Below, in pieces: positions 46,239 through 58,859 of a stretch of 64,000 nt of DNA. Under the pieces are notes generated by a model that did not search any database, had not been told where the DNA came from, and worked only from the letters and a program-made list of their open reading frames with translations. Location: the NCBI RefSeq assembly GCF_037126465.1, contig NC_088201.1, positions 66,486,879 through 66,550,878 on the forward strand, given 5' to 3'. A program made the translations under genes and the position numbers. Every line of letters starts with the position of its first letter. Positions within the stretch are counted from its first letter, which is position 1. Source of the DNA: Ornithodoros turicata (taxonomy: Eukaryota > Arthropoda > Arachnida > Ixodida > Argasidae).

Positions 46239-46575
46239 AGGCCAATTCTCACGGCCACTTGGCGACGCCCGACGCGGGCGGCGGAAATAGACTCGCATTT
46301 CCGGTGTTGGGAGAGGTGAGGCGTCGAGCCAAACAAATTGCCATACCGAACTCCTTTCACGACGTCGGCGAGAACTGCCCAGAACGATACACTGGCGACC
46401 AATAAGGAGGCACAGAAGGCCACGCCTCCTGGTCTTTCATCTGCTTTGGACGACGGAATGCCTCTATGGTGGGAACATGAAAATCGTGCGCTCTGACGCG
46501 ATGGCGGAAATGCGCCTCTACTCCCGTCGCCCGCTCGTGACGTCGCGTCGGGCGTCGCCAAGTGAGAGCTGGCCC
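46239..46575. mobile_element. TIR MITE, AGGGCCAGCTCTCACTTGGCG family
   Basis: The left end AGGCCAATTCTCACGGCCAC...TTGGCGACGCCCGACG and right end CGTCGGGCGTCGCCAAGTGA...GGCCC are inverted. TCA flanks both sides (46236-46238 and 46576-46578), a possible 3-bp TSD. The subterminal GCGGAAAT blocks also pair. Confidence 0.7.
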
Positions 46576-46764
46576 TCACTTTGAGCATTCGCACGGCGAC
46601 GAGCGACGTACCGCGACGTACCGCGTACGTCGAGCGACGTACTGCGCACATAGCAGACGAGACGACATCATCGGCCCAGTCGTTTGCTGCGGATTCTGTG
46701 TGGCAGACGACAGGGCCGATTGTACGGAACATCTTGGGGCTGAGCCGCGCGATATTCACGTTAC

Positions 46765-47205
46765 CGTGTATTCACACGAGCGAGATTCCCCGCAGAAGCA
46801 GAAGACGCGAAAAACGTCATAGCTTTCTGAGCGCGAGCGCTCAACGTCCAGTGTTCCCGTACACTGCTAACCGCGGGGAATATCCTTCAACACAGACACC
46901 AGATATCCTGTAGCAGACGACAGGAACGACGCTGACGGTGTCGTCTGCTAAGTGCGCAGTACGTCACTCCCGATATTCCGCATCGTGTGAATGCTCACAT
47001 AACACGGGACGGAACTTCGTCTCTATGAGCAGTAGTATTGCTTTTCCTTCCACTAGAATCTTCCGTGAGGATGTCATCTGTGTGAATACACAGTTAGAAG
47101 AGCACGAAAAGACATTACGTTGAGCGCTCACGCTCACGTAACAGCGGAAAGCTATGACGTTTTGCGCTGGAGTGTTCTGTGGAATGTCGCTCGTGTGAAT
47201 ACACG
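46765..47205. mobile_element. Inverted-repeat element, CGTGTATTCACACGAGCGA termini
   Basis: CGTGTATTCACACGAGCGA at 46765 pairs with TCGCTCGTGTGAATACACG ending at 47205. The inner arms share AACGTCATAGCTTTC and GAGCGCTCAACGT. Its blocks resemble the element at 15080-15782. TSD not determined. Confidence 0.75.
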
Positions 47206-49863
47206 AGCATGGTCCCTCCATGGGAACGTACGCGCAGTGAACTTCCTCACGGGCCTCAGAGTTTGGAGTGGAGAAGAATGGTATGACGCCATCGATGACG
47301 CCATCGATGTCGACATGCGTGTCAACATTTAGAAATCCTCGTAAAAGCTCGGTATAACTTCCGTACTTCAGGCCCAATGTAGAGATACCAGATTGGTCTG
47401 GAATGGCAAAGAACGTTAAAGTAGCACAGAAGTCATTTTTAACGCCCTGTTTTCTTTCTCTAAATCTGTTAAGCATGCCAGTAAGATACACCATGAGAAT
47501 TAATTCACACAACAGAGTCATAATTATCGTAGAAATTGAATTTAAAGTACGCCGCAAAAGCGACCGAGCGCAACGGTGATGGAGAGCAGTACCAGCCTGT
47601 GATTTCGCGCTGACGTTATACAGAGTCCGCGCTTGCTGAGCAGCGCTTGCTGATTCCGGACTCTGAAAAAGCATTGCTCCTGGCTCGGTCTTGATTCAGC
47701 CTCTCCTTCTATCCCCAATTCTCCGGGGGAACTGGCAAAACTGGTTTACGGCGGCAAAGGGACAGGGCGCTGACCTCTATTGACCAGCTAACCAGAACGC
47801 GCGGACTGTGTAACCTCATCGGTGACGTAGCATGATGCTTCTTGCCCCTGCCATGTTGCCCCTGCCATCATCGGGGTTGCAGAAAATTTACTTTTTACTT
47901 TTCTCAAAGAAGTTGGCAAGTGATGCAATGTTTCAGAAGGATATTGTGGGTCATGTCTTGCAGGTCGACGTGTAAGCGAATCATGGACTTCTTTATGCGT
48001 GCTGCACTTCGAGAAAAATAGGTTGATTACCATGAACAGTGAAATTCAAACGGCTTCGTAACGGATATGTATTTTCGTCTATGATGTCTTTTCCTCAGAC
48101 TTTAGCACCAGTGCTCGTAGGTGTCTGTTGCCGTGTAAATGTTCGGACTGCCGGCGATTTGCCGTGCAAGCTCACTTTTGTGTCCCGTATCTTGGCAAGT
48201 TTTTTTTCCTTGCCGCATCGTCGCGGCTCTCTCATGCTGAATTCAAACGGAAGGTATCAGCTTTTAGTCCGTTGGGCAACTCGTATCAGCAGCGAAGAGG
48301 AACGACAATTTCTTCTTTGTCATTGTTGTTGTCGCTGGCACTACCATCAATTCGCATAGAAGCCAAGATGCGGTACCCGGCGTGATAAGATGTCTGCGTG
48401 ATTTCGAGTGGAGCGAACCATAGGAGCGAACCATAGGAGCGAAGCTCACATCGTGGCTAACCTTTCCCTCCTCTTTTTTTTTTGCATTAAACATATCCCC
48501 CCCCCCCCCCCCCCGAACCATAGGGTGATATATCTATATGGATACATATCTATGGGTATATGCATTGGTGGCCAAGCTGTATCGGGAAATTTCATGAATT
48601 ACAGGGGAGTGGTTGGAAAAATTCAGGGGGAGTGTACACCTCCCTGGGGGGTGGGGGTAAGTATACCCTAGAAAGGACCGCAATTATAGCAAAGTACCTT
48701 AGCGTAAACAGCTGAGCGGTATAGTTATTAGGCATTCGCATATGCAATTCATCAACGAAAAACTTCACTTGACACACCAACAGAAACAAATGAGCTTCTT
48801 TCCCAAATGAGACATTGAAAATTTGAAAGGCGTTGCAGTTCTTCGTACATAGTTCTTCACGAAAGATTATCCCAACGTTCAGGAGCACTGATATTGTCGA
48901 TTTACACACTGTATTGTTGATTTTGCTTGCAATTCCAACGTGAAAAAAAAAAAAAAAAAAACAGGGACAGAGAAATAATTAAAATTTTCACGCATTGACC
49001 CTCGTACATAACTACTCCATCTCTATTACTTTTTCCTTTTTTTTCTCTGCGCCTCTCTGTGCTCCGTATACTTATTCGCGCATGATATCCAGAGAGGCTG
49101 CTGTTATGCTGCAAGCCCATAAACTTAGTGTAATAATTAAGATGATGTCATTCTCTGCACTTGTCTCCACTATTACTTCTCAATTATCATATTACTTACA
49201 GTGTAGTTTATCAAAATGCACGTTCAGACCTCATAACTGCTTGTTGAGGTTCATGAGTCACAAGAACTGCTCGAATGTAAATGTACTTCCTAACGTCGAC
49301 AGGAGCAGCACTACATCGAGCAAGGGTAAAAACAATGCCTGAAAACCTAGTTTCATTCCGAATTCTTCATTATTGGTGTGTGCGTGTGTGTGTGTGTGTT
49401 TGGGGGGGGGAAGCTTTGTTCTATGTAGTGGTCAAGAGCCCTCGGGACACAGAATAGCTGATTGCAAGCCATGCACATGCGGACCGCGTGTGTGAGAGCC
49501 CTGATTGCCCTGATCTAAGCATTGCTTCATCTTAAGCGAGAAATAAATAATGTACTCGAGGGCGCGTAGCACTTGTTTAGCGTTATCTCCAAATCTGGTG
49601 TTTAGTTCTGCTCCAAAATCTCTGGTCCAAAGAAGTCGCGTTTGATCAAATCAGAGCCACTCGCCACAGCACTCGCAGACGCCAAATTGTTCATATCTTC
49701 CATTTCATTTAGTGATAGCTCTGGATATAAACGTGATACCGAATATGTCATCACTTAATTGCGTAGTCTGTATATCCATGCTTAATAGCTATGAGTCCGC
49801 GGCCCATACCTGGTTCCCTTGCTAGAGCCTGCGAAGTAGCGCTTGGTCAAATCATTCATTTTC
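47206..49863. other. No gene recognised; homopolymer tracts
   Basis: A run of about 18 C at 48497-48514, poly(A) at 48942-48961, and (GT)n with poly(G) at 49378-49410. Frames here are short and without family features. Confidence 0.5.
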
Positions 49864-49943
49864 AAGCGACCAAAGAACAAACAGGAGACAAGATCACACA
49901 CAAGTCGCTCTGTTGTTGTTTCGTGTTTGTTCTTTGGTCGCTT
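49864..49943. repeat. Perfect 20-bp-arm hairpin
   Basis: AAGCGACCAAAGAACAAACA at 49864-49883 is exactly complementary to 49924-49943, with a 40-base loop. Confidence 0.9.
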
Positions 49944-50460
49944 GTGGATTTACAACAAACAGGCCCAATCTATATACTTCAGACATTTTGCCAAATCGTC
50001 GCCCAAGTGGCACTCACTGTCGCCAATTTGTCAGTTTCCTCTATTTTAGCTCGTAATAACTCTCGATACCAATTTGATACTGACGGTATCATCATAAAAT
50101 TACGTAGTCTGTGTATTGCCTGCGGACCGTAGCTGCTGTCCTTGCTGCACTCTTAGAACTCGCATGTAGTCAATTTGTCGTCCAGAAGGCTATCACAGGC
50201 GCCAACCTGCCAAGTTCATCCGGCAATCTCCCGATATCTGGAAAGTGTCATGCTCGTTCCCACAGTTACACATCGCGTCTTATCCCTTATCTTACGCAAG
50301 TGCTCCAGGGTGTGTTATCGGTGTTGTTATCAGGTCGGGGCGCGAAAAGGGAATTGTTCGCCTCAGATCTGCCCTTGCGTAGTCCTCTGCTATCAGGTCA
50401 AGCCGGGTTTCAGAGGGCGTGTCCCTGAATGCTGCTCTTGCGTAAAGAAAGCTGCATAGG

Positions 50461-50797
50461 TTAAATCACCAGTCGGGACAAACGCAACATTCGTTCATTG
50501 CATTTCTCTTTTTCTTTTTGCAGTTGTGCTCTCCTGTGCGGAATGCAAACGCCCACTTTATCAGCCCCGAAATATCGGTATGTTTCCCAGTCAGTCCAGA
50601 GATCGTGGACTAGGTGGGAATTTTCATAAACTTCTTTTATAAGTAACACGTATCTGGGAGCAGCATGACACATCAACCACGTAAACTTTTCTTGGGCTAT
50701 AGGGCTGTTGCAGTGAAGTTTGCACAGCGCCATTTCGGGACCAAACGGCCGCGGATCACAACAGTAAGGAGTTCCATCAGCGGGTTCTGCATGGTGT
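50461..50797 (-). CDS. Candidate exon, Cys-containing protein of unknown function
   Basis: On the - strand an open frame runs from a possible acceptor (CACCATGCAG) to a TAA at 50461. It encodes PADGTPYCCDPRPFGPE, MALCKLHC, WLMCHAAPRYVLL, DLWTDWETYRYFG and KVGVCIP, ending in a charged helix-like tail (QKEKEKCNERMLRLSR). The amino-acid mix and codon use look genuinely coding, and six cysteines precede the tail. No family was recognised, no ATG is required if this is a last exon, and upstream exons were not linked. Confidence 0.35.
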
Positions 50798-51822
50798 GTC
50801 AAACGGTATGGTGCCAAGGAAGCTACAAAACCTGTAGGAAATCAACAGAAAAAGCGGTGCTTCTTGAAAAACGTGAACAACTCGAAACCGTGTACTTGAA
50901 AGTGCCGCGTCGTCTGCTAAACTGGGGAGTGTTGCATGATTTGGGGCGCTGATGTTGCTGCTCACTCGCGCCACCTGGCCCAGAGCAACAGGCCCATACG
51001 CCTTGACAACTAGCTAAAACTATGACTTACGTTACACAGCTGCGATTTTTCAACCTGGATTTCACGAACGTCGACCTGCGCTTCCGCGAACTTCATGGTA
51101 TCGAGCTCACATTAGAGAGTTTTAGTAATTCGTACGATATCGCCATTGCGTACGTAAGGGATATATCTGTTACGTACGCTATCGCCTTTGCGTACGATGT
51201 AATAAAACTCTCTATTAACGACATTAAAGGTGGCAACGGTGATGACTGACACAAAGACCGAGAAAATTCCCTTGTATCATGAAGACTCGACTCAAGACAC
51301 GCTGCACCTTACCTGCTTGCTCTTTGCACAGGTTGCAATCGCTGCTGTTTCGACTTTATCAGTGTACACGTCATGAGGGCTTCGGTGCGCCTGCGCGTTG
51401 TTATATTTATGAGCTTGACGAAAATATACGAAGTCTTCCGTGACGAATTCCAACGCAGGTCCCGTTACGGCTTCCTTTCTCAGTATTGCTTACTTTGTTG
51501 GTTGTGCGCGTCGAAACTTGAAAATAAAGTCGAATGGGCAAAAGGTCTCCGTGGAGTGTGACTATAATAATTCGTGGCTTTAACGTCAAGAGATTACTAC
51601 GAGACAACTGCGTTCATGAGCGACTGCACGTTTTAATTTTTGCTGACCTGTGGGGTTTTTGGAGGTAACGGATGGGTGTTTAAGCAATTAGTTTCATGCA
51701 GAAGCCGATGGCGTGGTAACAAAGCTAAAAAGGTCGGCTAGACGAGTCGATCGGTTTTGGCATGGGTTCAGTGGTATATTTCATCTTCAAAGGATGAGGA
51801 AGCGTTTTTTTAAAATCTGGTT

Positions 51823-52455
51823 TTAAGCTGCCCGGAGATCTGTCAGCAGCTCCGCGTGAGGCATTACACTGTTTCTCGGAACGAACGATTTGACAACCAC
51901 AGTGCAGTGTGAAGCTTGTTCCTCACTCTCGTCAATCGTATTGTGGTCGCGGGATAAAGTGTCCTCATATAATTTACACTGAGTGCCCGCTTTATTAGAC
52001 ACATCCCTGTCTGTGGAGAAATTGGCAGCTCCGAGTTTCGTAATCACTCGTGAGACTATGACAGCAAGAAGAAATATTAATGCGCAAGATATCACAAGAA
52101 GTGTGCGCTTCAGCTACATCATGAGCAAAACAATAGAACTGCATGATTTTTCTTGAGGTATGATTGTATAGGAAAGTTCACTGTCACTGGAAAGTTCACT
52201 GTCGGTGACGGCATTTATGACGACTATACTCTCTTGATCTTGCATCACATTGCCAATGTTATACAGGGAATGATACGCAACTGAAAGAACTGCGCCGTAA
52301 CAACAGGTAAATGAGCCGACGACGTCGCCATCCAGTACAAAAGCGGGCAGCAGAAGAGCGTATCCGCCGTATCCGAGCGGATGCCCCCGTCGATATGCAC
52401 GTTTCATCTGGATCAATGTGAAGCCATGGAGGATGGTGGGGTGCGTCGATCTCAC
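51823..52455 (-). pseudogene. Candidate type II membrane protein fragment with in-frame stop
   Basis: One - strand frame is open from 52455 to a TAG at 52116-52114 and then, without shifting, from 52113 to 51823. The first part ends in an acidic Ser-rich stretch (SELSSDSELS). The second begins LKRTLLVISCALIFLLAVIV, a strong membrane anchor after basic residues, followed by a lumenal-looking Cys-containing stretch. This layout fits the N-terminus of a type II membrane protein such as the tick M13 peptidases, but no family motif was seen. The TAG argues for a pseudogene, a splice boundary or an error. Confidence 0.3.
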
Positions 52456-53319
52456 GCTATCATGTGGGAACTATTTCCCTGGCATACCTTAGGTTCCTTA
52501 ATAATAGTATATCACGAACCATCGTCGCAAGACATTGTTCCGGATCATAGTGCTTGCGTCTTTGCATTGTGTCCCAGACGAGTCTCGTGTGCTCTGTTGA
52601 AGTATGGATTCGGTTTCCAGGCGCCACTGCTTGATGTGATAATCTAGATCACGTACTGTACGCTATGAAAATAGGTCAGCCTTTCGCGCAGTCCCTCAGG
52701 ATTTCCCTTTCCCCTTGTGCACGTAGAACGGTCTCATTGGATCGCTCTCAAATAAAGTACCACAACAACTGTACGTGAGGTCCACGTTGCGGTGATCTTT
52801 TTCATCATAGTGTTGTGGCCCATCTGCGAATACCCCCCTTATTGCTGCTTTCTGAGTGGACAGACGCTGTGTCACGAGCTTTCTCCAACCCTATTCTTTC
52901 TCTCATGCGCAGAGACCTACTGTCGTAGCGTATATCCGGCCATGTGGAGAAAGAAGTCTCCGACATGCTTATCGCTCTCAAGCAAATGATAATACAGGCG
53001 CAACAGACGTGAACTATGCAAGGTCTCCCGAAGAAGGCGACAAAATTCTGTTGCAATTTAGACCTATGCAAATTTCACCAAAAAGTCCCTTGCTTCCATA
53101 TCGTCATCAAGTCTGCGTCACACCATAGAAACAGGACAACGACGCCGACGCCGACACGCCGGCCACACCGACGGAAGCGTGTCTTCCCACTTCGCCTATT
53201 CCCATTTCGCCTAATGTTTTTTAGCGGATTATCTCGCAATCTCTTAGGGGGTTCACGAACTTCCAACTCAAAGGGGTTCCCATTTGGCCTAATGTATGTT
53301 GCAGACAGTCCCACTTCGC

Positions 53320-53529
53320 CTACTGATCCGTGTCACGTGATGAAAGAAGGCTGTCCACTAGCGTGCTGCCAAAAGTCACTTTCGCATCTTCCATTAACTT
53401 TACAACCTCGTTGGTTTTATTCAAGCATAGCGTTGCGTTAAATGCATTTTTTAGTACTTCCTGAAAAGTAAATGCGAGAAATTTGTTATTCTTTTTCGGG
53501 AAGTCAGTGTTAGTTACGCATCTCCACAT
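53320..53529 (-). CDS. 69-codon ORF in left inverted arm
   Basis: An open frame MWRCVTN...SRDTDQ* lies entirely within the left arm. Its twin is at 55022-55231; the peptides differ at about 6 of 69 positions and neither has a stop or shift. It contains FLAFTFQEVLKNAFNA and VVKLMEDAKVTFGS, helix-prone stretches of unknown family. It may be a captured exon or a transposon-encoded peptide. Confidence 0.35.
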   Translation of the reverse strand: MWRCVTNTDFPKKNNKFLAFTFQEVLKNAFNATLCLNKTNEVVKLMEDAKVTFGSTLVDSLLSSRDTDQ

Positions 53530-54418
53530 AGCAACTTTATTCCTTTGCTAGTTCTATTCAAACGTGCCGCCAAAAGTCACTTTACCTGTTATATTTCGTA
53601 TCTGTGTGCTAAATTAATGAGGTCTGTCGCAGGTCACGTGCACAGGGACCACGTCACGACCATCTGGTAGGTCACGGCGTACCCTTCGCCATGCCTTCGT
53701 GTTAACGGATTATCGGATTAAAGAGGCGGGAGGGGTGACTGGCGTTAGGCGAAATGGCACTGCTGCGCAATCTCATTAGGTCTGGCGAAACGGGGCTGTC
53801 GACAAACAGCCGTTACTTGCATGCCCCGCCCAGTCGTGCAATCTTATTCTTCAGTGCCCCACTCTCACCCTCAACGCATTAGCCTCATGCTTTCCTTCAA
53901 GTCATCTTCTGTGATCCATCTCATCATTCTTTCACCGTTTGTTAATCTTTTTTTTTGTCATCTTTGTCTACCTCATCCTTCTTTCATCCTTTGTTAGTTT
54001 ATTGTTTATTTCCTGATTCCTTTTCTTTTCGTTTTATTTATTTCTTATTTCTTAATTTTCTTTATCTCTTATTTCTTTCTTTACGGAATAGCAAGCCGAC
54101 GTCCCGTTTGGCTGACCTTTCCCCCGTTTTTTTCCCTTTTCGTATAATAAATATATGACCCCCCCCCCCCCGCCCTGATAGTGACGTCTGCAGGGAATGA
54201 ATGCCCTCGTCCGACGACAACCTTACGTCGTCCGAAACGAGGACCCTTTACATTTGCAAGCGAAGGTGTGTGCGATACCACAAATAATAAAATGAATAGA
54301 TTATTATCGAGTAAAACGTTTTCGTTGATTCATGAAGAGATGGATGGATGAATGTTTAACATAAAACAGAGATAAGTTTCCATACAGACTGGGCACGGAA
54401 ATGGACCCGCTGCATTGC

Positions 54419-54657
54419 AAAAACTGAACTTCACCGCATAGCACGCTCTGCGCCAACCATTGACACGTATGATAGGGTTTTCGCTCCTGATTCGAAGACA
54501 GAGGAGGGGGAGCGTACTCCTTTTTGTGTCACTTTGGATATATGGTAATTGACACAAAAAGCGTACGTCTCCTCCTCTCCTCGAATTAGAGGCGATAATG
54601 CTATCATTCGTCGCAACGGTTGGCGCAGGACGTGCTATGCGGTGAAGTTCAGTTTTT
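54419..54657. mobile_element. 239-bp fold-back MITE
   Basis: AAAAACTGAACTTCACCGCA at 54419 pairs with TGCGGTGAAGTTCAGTTTTT ending at 54657, and the arms pair for about 110 bases with scattered mismatches (TTTTTGTGTCA near the centre). It lies in the spacer of the 53179-55371 element. The first 32 bases of the arm after AAAAA resemble part of the 98-bp satellite unit at 60.1-61.0 kb. Confidence 0.8.
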
Positions 54658-55021
54658 AGAGTGTACCACTTTGCAAAATCACTAGCAGGGACACAGGTTT
54701 TTCGTGCGGCTCAGGGAATTCGACTGGGAATGAAAAGAAATGAGAGGCATATTTTTGGATTTTGCTCACTTAAAAAACAAACAAACAAAGAAACTAAAGA
54801 AAGAAAAACGAAAGAAAGAAAATTCCACCCGTGAATAGAGCGGAGGGAACACGAAGGCATGGCGAAGGGTACGCCGTGACCAACCAGATGGTCGTGACGT
54901 GGTCCCTGTGCACGTGACCTGTGACAGACCTCATTAGTTTAGCAAACAGATACGAAATATAACAGGTAAAGTGACTTTTGACAGCACGCTTGAATAGAAC
55001 TAGCAAAGGGATAAAGTTGCT

Positions 55022-55231
55022 ATGTGGAGATGCGTAACTAACTTTGACTTCCCGACAAAGAATAACCAATTTCTCGCATTTACTTTTCAGGAAGTACTAA
55101 AAAATGCATTTAACGCAATGGTATGCTTGAATAAAACCAACGAGGTTGTAAAGTTAATGGAAGATGCGAAAATGACTTTTGGCAGCACGCTAGTGGACAG
55201 CCTTCTTTCATCACGTGACACGGATCAGTAG
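55022..55231 (+). CDS. 69-codon ORF in right inverted arm
   Basis: Twin of the frame at 53320-53529, on the opposite strand because the arms are inverted. Start, stop and length are the same. Substitutions include F/T, T/K, Q/K, MV/TL and M/V. See the left-arm entry for motifs. Confidence 0.35.
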   Translation: MWRCVTNFDFPTKNNQFLAFTFQEVLKNAFNAMVCLNKTNEVVKLMEDAKMTFGSTLVDSLLSSRDTDQ

Positions 55232-55858
55232 GCGAAGTGGGACTGTCTGCAGCATACATTAGGCCAAATGGGATCCCCTTGAGTTGGAAGTTGGTGAACC
55301 CCCTAAGGGATTGCGAGATAATCCGCTAAAAAGCATTAGGCGAAATGGGAATAGGCGAAGTGGGAAGACACGGCACCACTGTGCCAACCCCATGAGCATG
55401 CGCCACTGCCTTTATGCTTAATCTGGCATACCGCAATAAGGCCAGTACGGCAGAAATTTTTGCAATAGACTACACCACACTTCGGAAAAATGCGAGTTTT
55501 AGTTGTAGCGTACGGAATTGCCTTGCGTGCGCAAAACGATTGCGTACGCACGGAAATAACGTGTTCATACCGCACACGCACTTTTACGCAAGGCCACGTT
55601 ATTACGCACTAGTTATAACGCAGATATCTCGAAAGCATAGTGTTCATCGCAGCGGGCGTACCCTTGTCTTTGGAAAACATTGAAAACTGTTTGACCATTT
55701 TCGCGAAACGTTCTTTCTCGATTAGAAAACAGGACTGACTGCTCCACTTGTACACTATATTTCGAGGCATTAGCGGACAGCAGAAGAGAAATTATAATGC
55801 AATTACACAGTATGTAACGCATCGTTAGGAGATCGTAAACTACAGCATACCTGGGCTG

Positions 55859-56066
55859 GTGACGGGCTGCGAAAGACTTGCACAGCTCTGTGGACGCCCC
55901 TTCGAATCGCTGTTATCGCGCGGTCTCCATCAAACCAGATAATCAACAACAATTCCCGTTCATAGGTTACAGCCAGGACATTGCGAGATAAACGGTTACT
56001 GGAAACGGATAATGCATTGTGACATTTTATATGTCGTGTACTGCCCTGAGCACCACAACACGACAA
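55859..56066 (-). CDS. Candidate exon, unknown protein
   Basis: The - strand frame encodes RLSRNVLAVTYERELLLIIW, then FDGDRAITAIRRGVHRAVQV and FRSPSPAQ, followed by a possible donor CAG|GTATGC at about 55849-55854. The hydrophobic-polar pattern looks coding-like but matches no family I recognise. The upstream boundary is uncertain. Confidence 0.2.
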
Positions 56067-58830
56067 AGTCCAAATTCCAAGGGCGTTCAGATGTTCCTTT
56101 GTTGTTGTTTTTCATTGGTTCTAGTCACTTCAAACGTCCATTGACGTGTTGAACGCCGTGACGTTGGATGTGACGGATAAGCTGTATTAGTCGTGCAATC
56201 GCAGGTTGTGCGCACTGATCTCTATCTATAAAGGCTGGATGGCGCATGGGAAAAGGGCTCGCGGGGGAGAGGCGTGCATTCGGGCCGCCATGTTGGGAGG
56301 CCCTAAAGCGCAGTGTGCGCCCATAGAAAACAATGGCAGGCAACGGAGATTGTGAGTATTTATAGCGCTGCAGGCGTTGATCGTTGCTTGTCATCACACA
56401 ATTTTGTAAGGTGCCAGTATACTGATGTATCCTAACAGTGTTTCACAGGTGTCCTGCCGTTCGATTCTTAATTACGTTATGTTTTGCATTCCGAAACTAG
56501 ACCGTCACAGCAGTGCAGCGCTGGGGATTGTACTACAGTACGTTTCCCAGCCAATATTTCAACAAGAAACGATGTGAGGTTAACAACCACCATGTATGTA
56601 ATATCCCGTGCTGCGTTCTGGACAAAAATTGTTCCATAAAGAACGGTCCGGGAAAGGATATACTCGCATGGCAGAAAGAGATCGTTCTGTAGAATCAAAG
56701 CCGTTGTTTTAGCCGTGTATCGGTTTCGTATGATTTATATCAAGCACCGCCGCAGAAAGTGTCTTTTAGTGAACGACTGCGGTGCTTTGCCTCGCAAATA
56801 TGGACACACCGAAGCAGCCCAAATACGTTGTGAGCGTGATCTAATTGCTTCACGCAATTAGAACACGCTCGTTAGGACAGTTAATCAGGTAGTGATGTAA
56901 GCCTAATCAGTTAAGTTACTTAAAAGTGGTAACACCTCCTTGAGACACAAGATTTACCTCTTTTTGAAGTACAGCCCTTCTATGTTTGTTTGTATGTTTC
57001 TTCCTTCATTTGTTCTGATTATTTGCAGGCGCGGTTGTGCCAAACTGAATGTCCTTCTCGAGTACTCACATGCTTTTGCTGAATACAACTGCAGCGTGAG
57101 CAAAGCTGCTTAGGAACGGGGGCCTGCTATCCAGTGCTGACTTTGTCATGCTTGTTATGTGGAGCACGTTCGAAAAAATGCAGCTGCACATCTGAAACTC
57201 CAATGAGTATCATCGTCATCTAAAAGAGAGCGTCGTAGCACCGTGGTGAGACCAGACACGCTTTCTGAATATCTTCTATGGCACCTTCCGCAGTTTGCAC
57301 AGTTTTGTTCAGCATCGAAGTCTCTCATAGGAACCACTTTGCATTAACTGTGACTCCCATCTTACATTTTGATGTGCAAGGGCCTTCTTGCACTACACAC
57401 GTATGGTCTGCAACAGGATAATTGCAGCAGGACGATTTGGAGCCTGAAACAGTTGTGATTTTGTCATTTTGGCCCTCGTGTACCCCGTCTGTGAAACGTA
57501 AACAAAAAAAAATCTAACACGATATGCTTTTGTAAAGAAGGTCACTAATGGTGAGTAAAGCGAATATACAAGTTCAAGTTTATTCAACATTTTATATCAT
57601 ACATTATATTATTCAACATTTTATATCAAGTTTATACAACATCAAGTTTATTCAAGTTATTTCTTGCACTTATGCGTTTCAGGATACAATGAACGTGCAG
57701 GGAGGTCACAAAAGACTACATTTATTGTTTTATGACCTTGCTACAATGACAATATATATTTTAGGAATGACAATGGACAGGTACTCTCTCTAAATTTGTA
57801 GCACTCAATTTTAGGTTAGAATGAGCAATGAATAGCAACTTCCCTCCTGGTATTTTCTTATATATGATGAATTTTGAAGTTAATGTGATCAAATATGTGT
57901 TAATATAATAATATATATAAGAATATAATATGTGATAAATGAATGTGATCAACAGTAGATGTAAACAACACCAGTAGCCAGAGAAGTGCATTCTCAAGAA
58001 ATAATTTTCTTCTTATAGCATATATGTGCATGCCTATTAACTGAAATAATTATCACGGTTCTCACGGTTTTAATTTCTGAGAGTGTACTGTAGAGACGGC
58101 TTAGATCTACAACAGTTAATACAAGGTATTATATACTGTGAATACATTTAAAAATCCCATGTGACACATACTTTTTGGAGGTGCTGTGGTAATCAAAGTT
58201 TGTGGGCATTACGCAGGTTCTGCACCCATTTCTTGAGTATATCGAGGCAGCTGTGAAGTAACCTGCATTGATGATGATTATTCCAATTTTTATGGTGCAT
58301 CGACAACAAAGGAAATAATACATCAGAACATTGGTTTGGGTGCAACCAGTTAAAAATGAATATGTTGTTTAATAAATGCATTGGACAAATGTTAAAACAT
58401 CAGTTTAAAACATGGTTTACAATCCCTGTATCTTCTAAAAATTAAAAAGATGAAAAACTATTCTAAAAAGAATATGGGGAACTCTTCTAAAAAGAATTAT
58501 AATCTCTAATTATTATATTGCTGGGTGAAGGAGCCTAAAGTGTAAGGTGTGTTTCTGATGTGAACATGTAAGAAAATATGCAAAACTGAGAGAGGCTAAC
58601 CACAGTGCGTGCACTGAGGTTGTTCCTTCCTGTAAAGTAAAAACCAGTGGATGAGGAATGTGATACTTACCTGTACACCCAGCCGTATCACACTACACAG
58701 ATTATTCACTGAGTAGCCCTCATGACGAAACCTGTATTGAGAGACCACTTTTGCCTTAAAAACTGCTTCAAATAGCACGACAGTAGTAGAGAGACGTATA
58801 GAAACTACGGCAGGTCCATTTGACGGCACT
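56067..58830. other. No gene recognised
   Basis: A TATAAAGG at 56226-56233 lies about 100 bases before ATGGCAGGCAACGGAGATT|GTGAGT (about 56333), which could be a promoter and tiny first exon on +, but no following exon was found. A minisatellite of TTCAAGTTTATTCAACAT-like units lies at 57568-57658. Base composition becomes clearly AT-rich from about 57500. Confidence 0.35.
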
Positions 58831-58859
58831 CCCACCCTGAGCCCTGCGCGTATTTTTCA

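Larger units (their letters stand above)
53179..55371. mobile_element. 2.2-kb element with ~525-bp terminal inverted repeats
   Basis: The left arm 53179-53703 and right arm 54848-55371 are near-identical inverted copies, starting GTGTCTTCCCACTTCGCCTA and ending with its complement. TTCGCCTA/TAGGCGAA motifs recur within the outer 150 bases of each arm and once in the spacer (GTTAGGCGAAATGGCA, about 53744). The 1.1-kb spacer holds simple T-rich sequence, a poly(C) run and a nested hairpin. No TSD was found. A large fold-back transposon or a segmental inverted duplication are both possible. Confidence 0.85.

Noticed and set aside
56226..56355. Promoter (TATAAAGG) plus tiny first exon MAGNGD with GTGAGT donor
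   Set aside because: The only nearby acceptor that fits leads to a stop within a few codons, so the gene model fails on present evidence.
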